NCBI GenBank assembly: GCA_030848545.1
Contig: JAVDCA010000012.1
Location: 1 to 64,000 of the forward strand
From: Astrobacterium formosum
GTDB taxonomy: Bacteria; Pseudomonadota; Alphaproteobacteria; Rhizobiales; Xanthobacteraceae
Direction of reading: 5' to 3'
DNA length: 64,000 bases
Below, one piece after another: positions 31,415 through 40,326 of this stretch (position 1 is its first letter; each line of letters opens with the position of its first letter). The position numbers were made by a program, and so were the translations under genes. The notes under the pieces were generated by a model. The model made no database searches. It was given only the letters and a program-made list of their open reading frames with translations, and was not told the DNA's origin.

Positions 31415-32959
31415 ATGCCGCTGAGTTCCGACACGACGCCCGTTCTGCTCGAAGTGCGTGGGCTGTCCAAGAGCTTCGGCCCGCTGCAGGCGCTGCAGAA
31501 TGTGGACTTCACATTGCGCGCCGGCGAAATCCACGCCTTGCTGGGCGAAAACGGCGCCGGAAAATCGACGCTGATCAAGCTGGTGACGGGAGTCCTGCCG
31601 TGCGACGCCGGAACCTTCCGGCTTGGCGGCGTCGAGATTGCGCCGCGCTCGGCCAGTGACGCGCTCCAAGCCGGCATCGCGACGGTCTACCAGGAAGTAA
31701 ACCTGCTGCCCAACCTGTCGGTGGCGCAGAACCTGTTCCTGGGTCGCCAGCCGACCCGCTTCGGCGTGGTGCGCCAAGGCGAGATGCGCCGCCGTGCCAC
31801 CGCGCTGCTCGCGGATTTTGGTCTCGACGTCGACGTCGGCGCGCCTCTGGGTAGCTTTTCGGTGGCGGTACAGCAGATCACGGCGATTGCCCGCGCCATT
31901 GACCTGTCGGCGCGCGTCCTGATCCTCGACGAGCCCACCGCCAGTCTCGATCGCCACGAAGTCGAGATCCTGTTCCGGATCATGCGCCAGTTGGCGCGCC
32001 GCGACATCGGCATCGTCTTCATCAGCCATTTTCTCGACCAGATCTACGAGATTTCCGACCGTATCACCGTGCTGCGCAACGGCCGTCTGATTGGCGAGCG
32101 GCCGACGGCGGATCTGCCGCGCCTCGAGCTGATTCGCATGATGCTGGGGCGCGAGCTCGCCGAGGCAACCGGGGTGCGCATCGCTGCGAGCGCGCAGGCG
32201 CCGCGGGCCCCGTGTGCGTCCTTCGAGGGCTATGGCAAGGCCGGCTATATCACTCCATTCGACCTCGATCTGCGGCCCGGCGAAGTCGTCGGGCTCACTG
32301 GCCTGCTCGGCTCCGGCCGGACCGAGACGGTGCGGCTGATCTTTGGCGCCGAGCGAGCCGATCGCGGCCACATCGAGATCGACGGCGCGCCGGCAAGGCT
32401 CGGCTCGCCGCGCGACGCGATCCGCCACGGCTTCGGTTATTGCCCCGAGGATCGCAAGACCGACGGCATCATCCCCGATCTCACCGTGCGCGAGAACATC
32501 GTGCTCGCCTTGCAGGCCAAGCGCGGTCTGCGGCGGCCGCTCGCGCGTCGCGAGCAGGACGAGATCGCCATGCGGTTCATCAAGCTTTTGGATGTCCGGC
32601 CGCCGGATTCGGAACGGCCGGTCGGCTTACTGTCCGGCGGCAACCAGCAGAAAGTTCTTCTGGCGCGCTGGCTCGCCACCGCGCCGCGGCTGCTGCTGCT
32701 CGACGAGCCGACGCGCGGCATCGACGTCGGCGCCCATGCGGAAATCGTTCGCCTCGTTCGCGAACTTCGCGACGAAGGACTGTCGCTGCTGGTCGTCTCG
32801 TCCGAACTCGACGAAATCGTCACCTATTCGGACCGGTTGATCGTCTTGCGCGACCGCGCTCATGTGGACGAGTTGCGCGGCGAGGAGATCGCGGTGCCGA
32901 GAATACTCGCCGCCATCGCGGCCGACGGCGAGGTGCGCACGCGGGGGGCCGCAAGATGA
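31415..32959 (+). CDS. ytfR: Sugar ABC transporter ATP-binding protein (YtfR-like)
   Basis: A 514-residue double ATPase of the ribose/galactose (CUT2) type. Domain 1 has Walker A GENGAGKSTL and Walker B VLILDEPTAS; its signature is degenerate (FSVAVQQITAIARA). Domain 2 has GLLGSGRTE in place of Walker A, signature LSGGNQQKVLLARWL and Walker B LLLLDEPTRGIDVG. It would energise sugar uptake at the inner membrane. Its stop overlaps the next permease start as ATGA. The gap to the binding-protein gene holds a tandem repeat and a hairpin. The ribosome-binding site is weak. Confidence 0.9.
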   Translation: MPLSSDTTPVLLEVRGLSKSFGPLQALQNVDFTLRAGEIHALLGENGAGKSTLIKLVTGVLPCDAGTFRLGGVEIAPRSASDALQAGIATVYQEVNLLPNLSVAQNLFLGRQPTRFGVVRQGEMRRRATALLADFGLDVDVGAPLGSFSVAVQQITAIARAIDLSARVLILDEPTASLDRHEVEILFRIMRQLARRDIGIVFISHFLDQIYEISDRITVLRNGRLIGERPTADLPRLELIRMMLGRELAEATGVRIAASAQAPRAPCASFEGYGKAGYITPFDLDLRPGEVVGLTGLLGSGRTETVRLIFGAERADRGHIEIDGAPARLGSPRDAIRHGFGYCPEDRKTDGIIPDLTVRENIVLALQAKRGLRRPLARREQDEIAMRFIKLLDVRPPDSERPVGLLSGGNQQKVLLARWLATAPRLLLLDEPTRGIDVGAHAEIVRLVRELRDEGLSLLVVSSELDEIVTYSDRLIVLRDRAHVDELRGEEIAVPRILAAIAADGEVRTRGAAR

Positions 32960-33936
32960 AGTTTCGCTCCCGCCGCGGTCTCGCCCAGTTCGTCGCTTTG
33001 CTGGTCATTCTTTTGGTCGACCGTTTAGTCTCGCCGCAATTCTTCGACCTTCGGTTTCAGGACGGCCGATTGTTCGGCAGCCTCATCGATGTCCTCAACC
33101 GCGGTGCGCCGGTGGCGCTCCTGTCGCTCGGCATGGTGCTGGTCATCGCCACCCGCGGCATCGATCTGTCCGTCGGGGCCGTGATGGCGATCGCCGGCGC
33201 CATCGCGGCGAGCCTCGCCGACAGCCACGCACTGCCGCTGGTGCTTGCTGTCGCGCTCGGTGCCGGCCTGGCCTGCGGATTGTGGAATGGCATTCTGGTG
33301 GCGGTGTTCGGCATCCAGCCGATCATCGCCACGCTGATCCTCATGGTGGCCGGCCGCGGCATCGCCCAGCTCATCACCGAGGGGCGGATCGTCACCTTCA
33401 CTTCCGGTGATCTGGCTTGGCTGGGCAATGGCAGCGTGCTCGGCCTGCCGGCGCCGGTCGTCATTCTTGCCGGCATGCTGATCGTGACCGCGGCGGTGGT
33501 GCGCGGATCGGCGTTCGGCCTCCTGATCGAGGCGACCGGCGGCAACGCCCGCGCCGCCGAACTGGCCGGAGTCGGTACGCGGGCGACCCTTCTGGCCGTA
33601 TACGCTTGGTGCGGCCTGTGCGCGGCGCTCGCCGGTATCATCGCGGCGGCCGACATCCTGGGTGCGGACGCCAACAATGCCGGCCTGTGGCTCGAGCTCG
33701 ACGCCATCCTGGCGGTGGTGATCGGCGGCACATCGCTTTTCGGCGGCCGCTTCAGCCTCGTCCTCGCGGTGGTCGGCGCCCTGATCATCCAGGCCATGAA
33801 CACCGGGATTCTCCTGTCCGGTTATCCTCCCGAACTCAACCTACTGGTGAAATCCGTCGTCGTCCTCACGGTCTTGCTGCTGCAGTCGTCGCGCCTGACC
33901 GCCATCGCGTCGCGATTTTCGGGAGGCAAGCCGTGA
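32956..33936 (+). CDS. ytfT: Sugar ABC transporter permease (YtfT-like)
   Basis: A 326-residue CUT2 permease with about 9-10 membrane segments. The motif ALLSLGMVLVIATRGIDLSVGAVMAIAGAIAASL near residue 60, GIQPIIATLILMVAGRGIAQLI and LDAILAVVIGGTSLFGGRFSL are typical of RbsC/YtfT permeases. The start overlaps the ATPase stop (ATGA) and the stop overlaps the next gene (GTGA), so all three membrane-complex genes are translationally coupled. With the second permease it forms a heterodimeric channel, as in the YtfT-YjfF system. Confidence 0.9.
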   Translation: MKFRSRRGLAQFVALLVILLVDRLVSPQFFDLRFQDGRLFGSLIDVLNRGAPVALLSLGMVLVIATRGIDLSVGAVMAIAGAIAASLADSHALPLVLAVALGAGLACGLWNGILVAVFGIQPIIATLILMVAGRGIAQLITEGRIVTFTSGDLAWLGNGSVLGLPAPVVILAGMLIVTAAVVRGSAFGLLIEATGGNARAAELAGVGTRATLLAVYAWCGLCAALAGIIAAADILGADANNAGLWLELDAILAVVIGGTSLFGGRFSLVLAVVGALIIQAMNTGILLSGYPPELNLLVKSVVVLTVLLLQSSRLTAIASRFSGGKP

Positions 33937-34910
33937 GCCGCCTGCCGCCCGTCGTCATCACCGCCATGGTGCTGTTGGCCGGCTTCGTGATCTGCGCCAT
34001 CCAGTTTCCCGCCATCGCGTCGACCCGGGTCGTCGCCAATCTCCTCACAGACAATGCGTTTCTGGCCGTGGTCGCGACCGGCATGACATTCGTGATCATT
34101 TCGGGCGGCATCGATCTGTCGGTCGGATCGGTGATCGGTTTCACCACCGTCTTCGTCGCACTCGCCATCGAAGCGTGGGGCATGCCGCCGTGGCTCGCCT
34201 TCCTGGCCGTCCTTTCGATCTGCGCCCTGTTCGGCGCCGCCATGGGGGGTATCATCCACCACTTCGACCTGCCGCCGTTCATCGTCACGCTGGCCGGCAT
34301 GTTCCTCGCCCGCGGGGTGAGCTTCCTGTTGTCGACCGAATCGCTCCCGATTTCGGCGCCTGTCTATTCCGCGGTTTCGGATTTCGCGCTGCGCCTGCCG
34401 GGCGGTGGACGCGTGACGGCGATCGCCCTGATCATGCTGGCAGTCGTGATTGCAGGCGCCGGCCTTCTTCACCTCACGCGTTTCGGTGCAAACGTCTATG
34501 CGCTCGGCGGCAGCCGGACCACGACCGCGCTGATGGGCATCCCGGTCGGTACCATGACGGTGCGCATCTATACGCTCTCGGGCCTGTTGTCCGGGCTCGC
34601 CGGCATCGTCTTTTCCTTCTACACGGCCTCCGGCTACTCGCTGTCCGCGGTCGGCGTCGAGCTCGATACCATCGCGGCGGTGGTGATCGGCGGCACGCTG
34701 CTCACCGGCGGCCAGGGCTCGGTGATCGGCACTTTCCTGGGCGTGCTCATCCAGGGGTTGATCCAGACCTACATCACGTTCGACGGGACGCTGTCGAGCT
34801 GGTGGACGAAAATCGTGACCGGTGTTCTGTTGTTCGCCTTCATCGCCCTGCAACAGACGATGATCACGGTTGCGCGGCGCTCCGCCGCCCGGGCAGGAGC
34901 CAGACCATGA
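33933..34910 (+). CDS. yjfF: Sugar ABC transporter permease (YjfF-like)
   Basis: A 325-residue second CUT2 permease starting at a GTG with GGGAGG upstream. Key segments are FVIISGGIDLSVGSVIGFTTVFVALAI, PPFIVTLAGMFLARGVSFLL and VGVELDTIAAVVIGGTLLTGGQGSVIGT. It has the two-permease arrangement of ytfT-yjfF, unlike most CUT2 systems, which use one permease. Its stop overlaps the start of the FadR-type regulator (ATGA), placing the regulator in the same transcript. Located in the inner membrane. Confidence 0.9.
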   Translation: MSRLPPVVITAMVLLAGFVICAIQFPAIASTRVVANLLTDNAFLAVVATGMTFVIISGGIDLSVGSVIGFTTVFVALAIEAWGMPPWLAFLAVLSICALFGAAMGGIIHHFDLPPFIVTLAGMFLARGVSFLLSTESLPISAPVYSAVSDFALRLPGGGRVTAIALIMLAVVIAGAGLLHLTRFGANVYALGGSRTTTALMGIPVGTMTVRIYTLSGLLSGLAGIVFSFYTASGYSLSAVGVELDTIAAVVIGGTLLTGGQGSVIGTFLGVLIQGLIQTYITFDGTLSSWWTKIVTGVLLFAFIALQQTMITVARRSAARAGARP

Positions 34911-35674
34911 CGTCGCTCATCGTCATCCCGACCCGACGCGCCCATTCCAACCATGCGGAAGTGGCGCGCAGCATCGGCGTCGACATCATCGCCGGCCGCT
35001 ATGGCGAAGGCATGCGGCTTCCCGGCGACGCGGAGCTGACCGCCACCTTCGGGGTCTCCCGCCCGGTGTTGCGGGAAAGCGTCAAGACGCTGGTCGCCAA
35101 AGGGCTGCTCACGACCAAGGCACGGGTCGGCACCGTGGTGCGCGAACGCGGCGCCTGGAACATGTTCGATGCCGATGTGCTCGCCTGGCACCTCGACGCC
35201 GGCATCGACATCCGTTTTCTCGGTGATCTGGCAGAAATCCGCCTTGCGGTCGAGCCGCGGGCCGCCGCCTTGGCGGCGGACCGGCGTTCCGAGGCGGATG
35301 TCGAAGAACTGCGGCGCAGCATGGACAAGATGCGCCGCGAGCCATCCGATTCGGTCGCTTTCGCGGACGCCGACCTTCTGCTCCACATTATCGTCGCGAA
35401 AGCGTCCGGAAACCTGTTCATGCGATCGATCGGCCACGTGATCGAGGCGGCATTGCGCGCCTCGTTCCTGCGCAGCGCGCCGGTCGCGCTCGAGGATCGC
35501 GAGGCCGTATTGTGCTGGCACCAGCGCATCGTCGACGCCATCGCCGGCCGCGATGGCGAGACGGCTGCTGCCGCCATGGTCGAGGTGATTCACAACGGCA
35601 TGCAGCGATATGAACGCATGCCCGGATGGCGGTCGGGACGGTCCGGTGAAGCGGGCAGGGAGCACACACCATGA
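34907..35674 (+). CDS. FadR/GntR-type regulator inside the sugar operon
   Basis: A 255-residue regulator. Residues 18-85 form the winged helix (AEVARSIGVDIIAGRYGEGMRLPGDAELTATFGVSRPVLRESVKTLVAKGLLTTKARVGTVV). The C-terminal FCD domain follows, with ligand or metal residues likely in FADADLLLHIIVAKASGN and WHQRIVDAIAGRD. It overlaps its neighbours on both sides by four bases (ATGA), so it is made along with the transporter it probably controls. Similar FCD regulators respond to sugars or sugar acids such as galactonate. The ligand here is unknown but may be the substrate or product of the adjacent dehydrogenase. Confidence 0.87.
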   Translation: MTSLIVIPTRRAHSNHAEVARSIGVDIIAGRYGEGMRLPGDAELTATFGVSRPVLRESVKTLVAKGLLTTKARVGTVVRERGAWNMFDADVLAWHLDAGIDIRFLGDLAEIRLAVEPRAAALAADRRSEADVEELRRSMDKMRREPSDSVAFADADLLLHIIVAKASGNLFMRSIGHVIEAALRASFLRSAPVALEDREAVLCWHQRIVDAIAGRDGETAAAAMVEVIHNGMQRYERMPGWRSGRSGEAGREHTP

Positions 35675-36597
35675 CGACACTGCGCCTCGCCATCGTGGGC
35701 TTCGGCAAGATCGCCCGCGACCAGCACGTCCCAGCCATCGCGGCGACCGACGGCGTCGAGCTCGTTGCGGTGGCCAGCCGCCACGCGTCGCTTCCCGGCG
35801 TGCCGCATTTCACGTCCCTGCAGGACCTGCTGAGCGAGGGACCGCCTGTCGACGCCGTCGCCCTGTGCACGCCGCCGCAAGTGCGAGGCGGCCAGGCCGC
35901 CATGGCTCTCGCAGACGGCAAGCACGTCCTGCTCGAAAAGCCGCCGGGCGCGAGCATCGGCGAACTCGATCCGCTGATCGAATTGGCGACGCGCAGCGGC
36001 CGGACCTTGTTCGCGACCTGGCACTCGCGCTTCGCGCCGGCGGTCGAGCCGGCACGCCAGCTGCTCGCCTCGCGCCGCGTCACCGCGGTCCGCATCACCT
36101 GGAAGGAGGACGTGCGCGTCTGGCATCCGGGGCAAAGCTGGATCTGGGAGCCGGGCGGCATGGGGGTCTTCGACCCGGGCATCAACGCGTTGTCGATTCT
36201 GACCCGCATCCTGCCCCAGCCTTTGTTCGTGACGGCGGCCGAACTCAGCTTCCCGGTCAATCGCGATGCGCCGGTCGCCGCGACACTGTCGCTGACCGAC
36301 GTGACGGGTCTGCCGATCACGGCCGAGTTCGACTTCCGCCAGACCGGCCCGCAAAGCTGGGACATCGAACTGGACACCGACGCCGGAGCGGTGCTCCTGT
36401 CGGCGGGAGGCGCCCGACTCGGTGCCGGCGAGGGCGTCCTGGTGGATCTCGCGAAGGCGGAATACCCCGGACTTTACCAGCGCTTCGTCGAGCTGACGGC
36501 GACCGGAACCAGCGATGTCGATCTGGCGCCGCTGCGGCTGGTGGCCGACGCCTTCATGCTCGGCCGGCACCGCATCGTCGAACCGTTCGAAGACTGA
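35671..36597 (+). CDS. Gfo/Idh/MocA oxidoreductase, probably D-galactose 1-dehydrogenase
   Basis: A 308-residue NAD(P)-dependent sugar dehydrogenase. The Rossmann motif is LAIVGFGKIARDQHVPAIAA, the catalytic lysine region is HVLLEKPPGASIGEL (E-K-P), and the C-terminal half is the Gfo/Idh/MocA substrate domain (ATWHSRFAPAVEPAR, WEPGGMGVFDPGINALSIL). The sequence resembles galactose 1-dehydrogenase of the De Ley-Doudoroff route, oxidising D-galactose (or L-arabinose) to the lactone. Overlap with the regulator gene (ATGA) and a lactonase gene next door support this. Substrate preference is inferred. Confidence 0.85.
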   Translation: MTTLRLAIVGFGKIARDQHVPAIAATDGVELVAVASRHASLPGVPHFTSLQDLLSEGPPVDAVALCTPPQVRGGQAAMALADGKHVLLEKPPGASIGELDPLIELATRSGRTLFATWHSRFAPAVEPARQLLASRRVTAVRITWKEDVRVWHPGQSWIWEPGGMGVFDPGINALSILTRILPQPLFVTAAELSFPVNRDAPVAATLSLTDVTGLPITAEFDFRQTGPQSWDIELDTDAGAVLLSAGGARLGAGEGVLVDLAKAEYPGLYQRFVELTATGTSDVDLAPLRLVADAFMLGRHRIVEPFED

Positions 36598-36643
36598 CAT
36601 GATTTACGCAACGTGCGATATCGCCATTCGGCCCGGGGATGAC

Positions 36644-37531
36644 ATGATGGAGCGTGTACCCACGTCCGTCCTGTGCGACGAACGCTGCCATCTCGGCGAA
36701 GGACCGACTTACGACCCCTCGATCGATACCGCGTGGTGGTTCGATATCCTCGCTGGGCGCCTGTTCGAGGCGCAAGTTGGGGCCGGACGTATCCGCAGCC
36801 ATGCTCTCGGCCGGGCGGCAAGCGCGCTGGCGCGCATCGATCCGGAGCGCCAGCTCATCGTCGCCGACGACGGGCTGTATATTCGCAACATCTCCGACGG
36901 CGCGATGACGCTCTATCGACCGCTCGAAGCCGACAACCCGCGCACGCGATCCAACGATGCCCGCGTGCATCCGTCCGGAACCTTTTGGATCGGCACCATG
37001 GGGCGTAAAGCCGAGCCGCACGCCGGCGCCATCTATGCGCTCCACGGTGGCGAAATCACCCGCCTGTTTCCCGACATTACGATCCCGAACGCGATCTGCT
37101 TTTCGCCCGACGGCACGGTCGGCTACTTTGCCGATACGGCCGCCCATGTGCTTTACCGCGTTCCCCTCGATCCGAACAACGGACTGCCGACGGGCGAGCC
37201 CGAGGTGTTGCTGCGACACATGGGCGTCGGCGGGCTTGACGGCGCGGTGGTTGATGCCGACGGCTGCATCTGGAATGCGCGCTGGGGCGGCGGTTGCGTC
37301 GACGTCTACAGCCCGGCGGGGAAGCACCTGCGTTGTCTCCACGTGCCGGCGCGCCAGGCGAGTTGCCCGGCGTTCGTCGGCCCGGGGCTCTCACGCCTCC
37401 TCGTCACGTCCGCCTGGCAAGACATGGACGAGACCGCACGGGCCGGCGATCCGGACCACGGACGTACCTTTCTCCTGGAAGTAGGCGGCCGCGGCCGGCC
37501 TGAACCCGACGTCAGGCTCGCGTGTTCATAG
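36644..37531 (+). CDS. SMP-30/gluconolactonase family sugar lactonase
   Basis: A 295-residue six-bladed beta-propeller lactonase. [21 protein letters not shown] holds the metal-binding Glu, [19 protein letters not shown] the Asn, and [31 protein letters not shown] the Asp expected of the family. It should hydrolyse the lactone made by the preceding dehydrogenase to the sugar acid. The ATG at 36644 ([20 protein letters not shown]) is chosen because homologs start near here and GGGG lies just upstream; an ATG at 36599 is the alternative. Later enzymes of galactonate breakdown are not in the window. Confidence 0.88.
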   Translation: MMERVPTSVLCDERCHLGEGPTYDPSIDTAWWFDILAGRLFEAQVGAGRIRSHALGRAASALARIDPERQLIVADDGLYIRNISDGAMTLYRPLEADNPRTRSNDARVHPSGTFWIGTMGRKAEPHAGAIYALHGGEITRLFPDITIPNAICFSPDGTVGYFADTAAHVLYRVPLDPNNGLPTGEPEVLLRHMGVGGLDGAVVDADGCIWNARWGGGCVDVYSPAGKHLRCLHVPARQASCPAFVGPGLSRLLVTSAWQDMDETARAGDPDHGRTFLLEVGGRGRPEPDVRLACS

Positions 37532-37595
37532 GAGGTGCCGACACGAACCGTTGCTGGGTAGAAAACTGCATAAATCGACAACAAGGGAGAGAAAC

Positions 37596-38660
37596 ATGAT
37601 CAGGACCAAGTTTCTGGCGCTCGCACTGGCGAGCGTTTGCGTTGCGGTCGCAAGCGGCGACGCATCCGCGCAAGGCAAAGCGAGCGTCGGCATCGCGATG
37701 CCGACCAAATCGTCCGCGCGCTGGATCGACGACGGCAACAACATGGTCAAGGTGCTCAAGGAGCGCGGCTACGGCACCGACCTGCAATATGCCGAGGACG
37801 ACATCCCCAACCAGCTGTCGCAGGTCGAGAACATGGTCACCAAGGGCCACAAGGCCCTGGTGATCGCCGCAATCGACGGCACCACGCTCTCGAACGTGCT
37901 CGCCAACGCCAAGGCGGCCGGCATCACCGTGATCGCCTACGACCGCCTGATCCGCGACACCCCGAACGTCGACTATTACGCGACCTTCGACAATTTCCAG
38001 GTCGGCGTCCTGCAGGCACAGTCGATTGAGCAGGGGCTCGGGCTCAAGGAGGGCAAGGGGCCGTTCAACATCGAATTGTTCGGCGGCTCGCCGGACGACA
38101 ACAATGCCTACTTCTTCTACAACGGCGCCATGTCGGTGTTGAAGCCGTATATCGACAGTGGCAAGCTCGTCGTCGTCAGCGGCCAGATGGGCATGGACAA
38201 GGTCGCGACCCTGCGCTGGGACGGCGCCACCGCACAGGCCCGCATGGACAACCTGCTCAGTGCCTTCTACGGCAGGAAACGCGTCGACGCGGTGCTGTCG
38301 CCCTATGACGGCCTCTCGATCGGCATCATCTCGTCGCTCAAAGGTGTCGGCTACGGCAGCGGCGACCAGCCGATGCCGATCATCAGCGGTCAGGACGCCG
38401 AAGTGCCGTCCATCAAGGCGATCATGCGCGGCGACCAGTACTCGACCATATTCAAGGACACCCGCGATCTCGCCCGTGTCGCCGCCGACATGGTCGATGC
38501 CGCCCTCGCCGGTAAGAAGGTCGAGGTCACCGACACCAAGACTTACGAAAACGGCGTCAAGGTGGTGCCTTCCTATCTGCTCAAGCCGGTGGTCGTCTAC
38601 AAGTCCAATTGGGAAAAAGTCCTGATCGACAGCGGCTACTACAAACGCGCGCAGTTCTGA
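37596..38660 (+). CDS. chvE: Multiple sugar-binding periplasmic protein ChvE
   Basis: A 354-residue periplasmic binding protein with a Sec signal peptide (residues 1-25, ending DASAQ). The mature sequence [32 protein letters not shown], together with [27 protein letters not shown] and [23 protein letters not shown], is characteristic of ChvE/GbpR-linked proteins, which bind glucose, galactose and arabinose. The ATG follows AAGGGAGAG. It is followed by GguA and GguB genes, as in Agrobacterium. In the plant-associated species ChvE also acts in sugar chemotaxis and signalling; no such partner is visible here. Confidence 0.93.
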   Translation: MIRTKFLALALASVCVAVASGDASAQGKASVGIAMPTKSSARWIDDGNNMVKVLKERGYGTDLQYAEDDIPNQLSQVENMVTKGHKALVIAAIDGTTLSNVLANAKAAGITVIAYDRLIRDTPNVDYYATFDNFQVGVLQAQSIEQGLGLKEGKGPFNIELFGGSPDDNNAYFFYNGAMSVLKPYIDSGKLVVVSGQMGMDKVATLRWDGATAQARMDNLLSAFYGRKRVDAVLSPYDGLSIGIISSLKGVGYGSGDQPMPIISGQDAEVPSIKAIMRGDQYSTIFKDTRDLARVAADMVDAALAGKKVEVTDTKTYENGVKVVPSYLLKPVVVYKSNWEKVLIDSGYYKRAQF

Positions 38661-38745
38661 AAAGGGCGCCGTCCGGCGTCGGGTGCGGACCCCGCGCCCG
38701 ACAGCGGCCCCGTGCATTTGGCCCCTTGTCCTGGAGCTCAGCGTG

Positions 38746-40326
38746 ATGGCGGCAATGCTGGAAATGCGCGGCGTCAGCAAGAGCTTCGCCGGCGTGCGGG
38801 CGTTGCGCGACGTCACCTTCACGGTCGAGGGCGGCGAGATCCATGCCCTGGTAGGCGAGAACGGCGCCGGCAAGTCGACACTGATGAAGGTCCTGAGCGG
38901 CGTCTACCCATACGGAAGCTACGAAGGGTCGATCGTCTTCGACGGCGAGGAGCGGCGCTTCCGCGACATCAACGACTCCGAAGCGCTCGGCATCATCATC
39001 ATCCATCAGGAGCTCGCGCTCATTCCATCGATGACGATTGCGGAAAACATCTTTCTGTCGCATCCGCCGGCGCGGTTCGGCGTTATCGACCGCGACGCCG
39101 TCTATCAGCGCACCCGCGAACTGTTGGTTCAAGTGGGCCTGCGCGAATCGCCGGACACGCTGGTCACGGATCTCGGCATCGGCAAGCAGCAGCTGGTCGA
39201 GATCGCCAAGGCGCTGTCCAAGCGTGTCAGGATGTTGATCCTGGACGAGCCGACGGCAAGCCTGAACGAGACCGACAGCGCCGCCCTTCTCGACCGGCTG
39301 GTGGAGTTTCGCCGGCAGGGCATCGCCTCGATCCTCATCTCCCACAAGCTCAAGGAGGTCGAGCGTGTCGCCGACCGCATCACGGTTCTGCGGGACGGCC
39401 GTACCGTCGATGGCATCGACTGTCGCGCCGAGACCGTGGACGAACAGCGGATCATCCGCAGCATGGTCAATCGCGACCTGGACGACCGCTTTCCCGAGCG
39501 CGTCGCCATGATCGGCGAGCCGGTGCTCGAGGTCAAGAACTGGTCCGTGCATCATCCCGTCCATCCCGACCGGCAGGTGATCAGGAATATCAATTTCACG
39601 GTACGGCGCGGCGAGGTGGTGGGTATTGCCGGCCTCAACGGCGCCGGCCGCACCGAATTCGCCATGAGCCTATTCGGTCACGCTTGGGGGGTGCGGATCA
39701 GCGGTCGGCTGGTTCTCGAAGGTCGTGAGACCAATCTGTCGAGCGTGGCGGCCGCCATCGGTGCCGGGCTCGCCTATGCGTCCGAGGACCGCAAGCAGCT
39801 CGGTCTGATCCTCGCCGACGACGTGCGCAAGAACGTAACCCTTGCGAGCCTCCACCAGGTGGCGTCGCGGCGGGTGATCGACGAATTTCGCGAATTGAAG
39901 GCGGCGAACGAATACCGGCAGCGGATGCAGATCCGCTGCGCCGACGTCTATCAGGAGACCGGCCACCTCTCCGGCGGCAACCAGCAGAAGGTGGTGCTGT
40001 CGAAATGGCTGATGACCGATCCCAAGGTCCTGATCCTGGACGAGCCGACGCGTGGCATCGATGTGGGTGCCAAATACGAGATTTACCGTATCATCAACGA
40101 GCTCGCCGCCGCCGGCAAAGGCGTCGTGATGATCTCGTCCGAGATGCCGGAACTGATCGGCATCTGCGATCGCATCTATGTGATGAACGAAGGCGCCTTC
40201 GTGGGCGAGTTCGACGGCGCCGAGGCGACCCAGGAGATGATCATGGGTGCCATCATGCGCAATGACAGGCGGACCGACAATGGCGCACGCCGTTCGTCCG
40301 GCTCCGCGAAAGGACGTCAGCCATGA
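38746..40326 (+). CDS. gguA: Multiple sugar ABC transporter ATP-binding protein GguA
   Basis: A 526-residue tandem ATPase. Domain 1 has Walker A GENGAGKSTLMKVLSG and Walker B MLILDEPTASLNE; domain 2 has GLNGAGRTEFAMSLFG, signature LSGGNQQKVVLSKWL and Walker B VLILDEPTRGIDVG. It matches the GguA/MglA-like subgroup that works with ChvE. The ATG at 38746 has GGAG nine bases upstream; MLEMRG at 38755 is an alternative. Its stop overlaps the GguB start as ATGA. It is a second, separate sugar ATPase in addition to YtfR 6 kb upstream. Confidence 0.92.
   Translation: MAAMLEMRGVSKSFAGVRALRDVTFTVEGGEIHALVGENGAGKSTLMKVLSGVYPYGSYEGSIVFDGEERRFRDINDSEALGIIIIHQELALIPSMTIAENIFLSHPPARFGVIDRDAVYQRTRELLVQVGLRESPDTLVTDLGIGKQQLVEIAKALSKRVRMLILDEPTASLNETDSAALLDRLVEFRRQGIASILISHKLKEVERVADRITVLRDGRTVDGIDCRAETVDEQRIIRSMVNRDLDDRFPERVAMIGEPVLEVKNWSVHHPVHPDRQVIRNINFTVRRGEVVGIAGLNGAGRTEFAMSLFGHAWGVRISGRLVLEGRETNLSSVAAAIGAGLAYASEDRKQLGLILADDVRKNVTLASLHQVASRRVIDEFRELKAANEYRQRMQIRCADVYQETGHLSGGNQQKVVLSKWLMTDPKVLILDEPTRGIDVGAKYEIYRIINELAAAGKGVVMISSEMPELIGICDRIYVMNEGAFVGEFDGAEATQEMIMGAIMRNDRRTDNGARRSSGSAKGRQP

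Noticed and set aside
30119-32428. A 769-codon open frame opposite the Ytf-type binding protein and ATPase
   Set aside because: It is antisense to clear ABC transporter genes and has no recognisable protein features.
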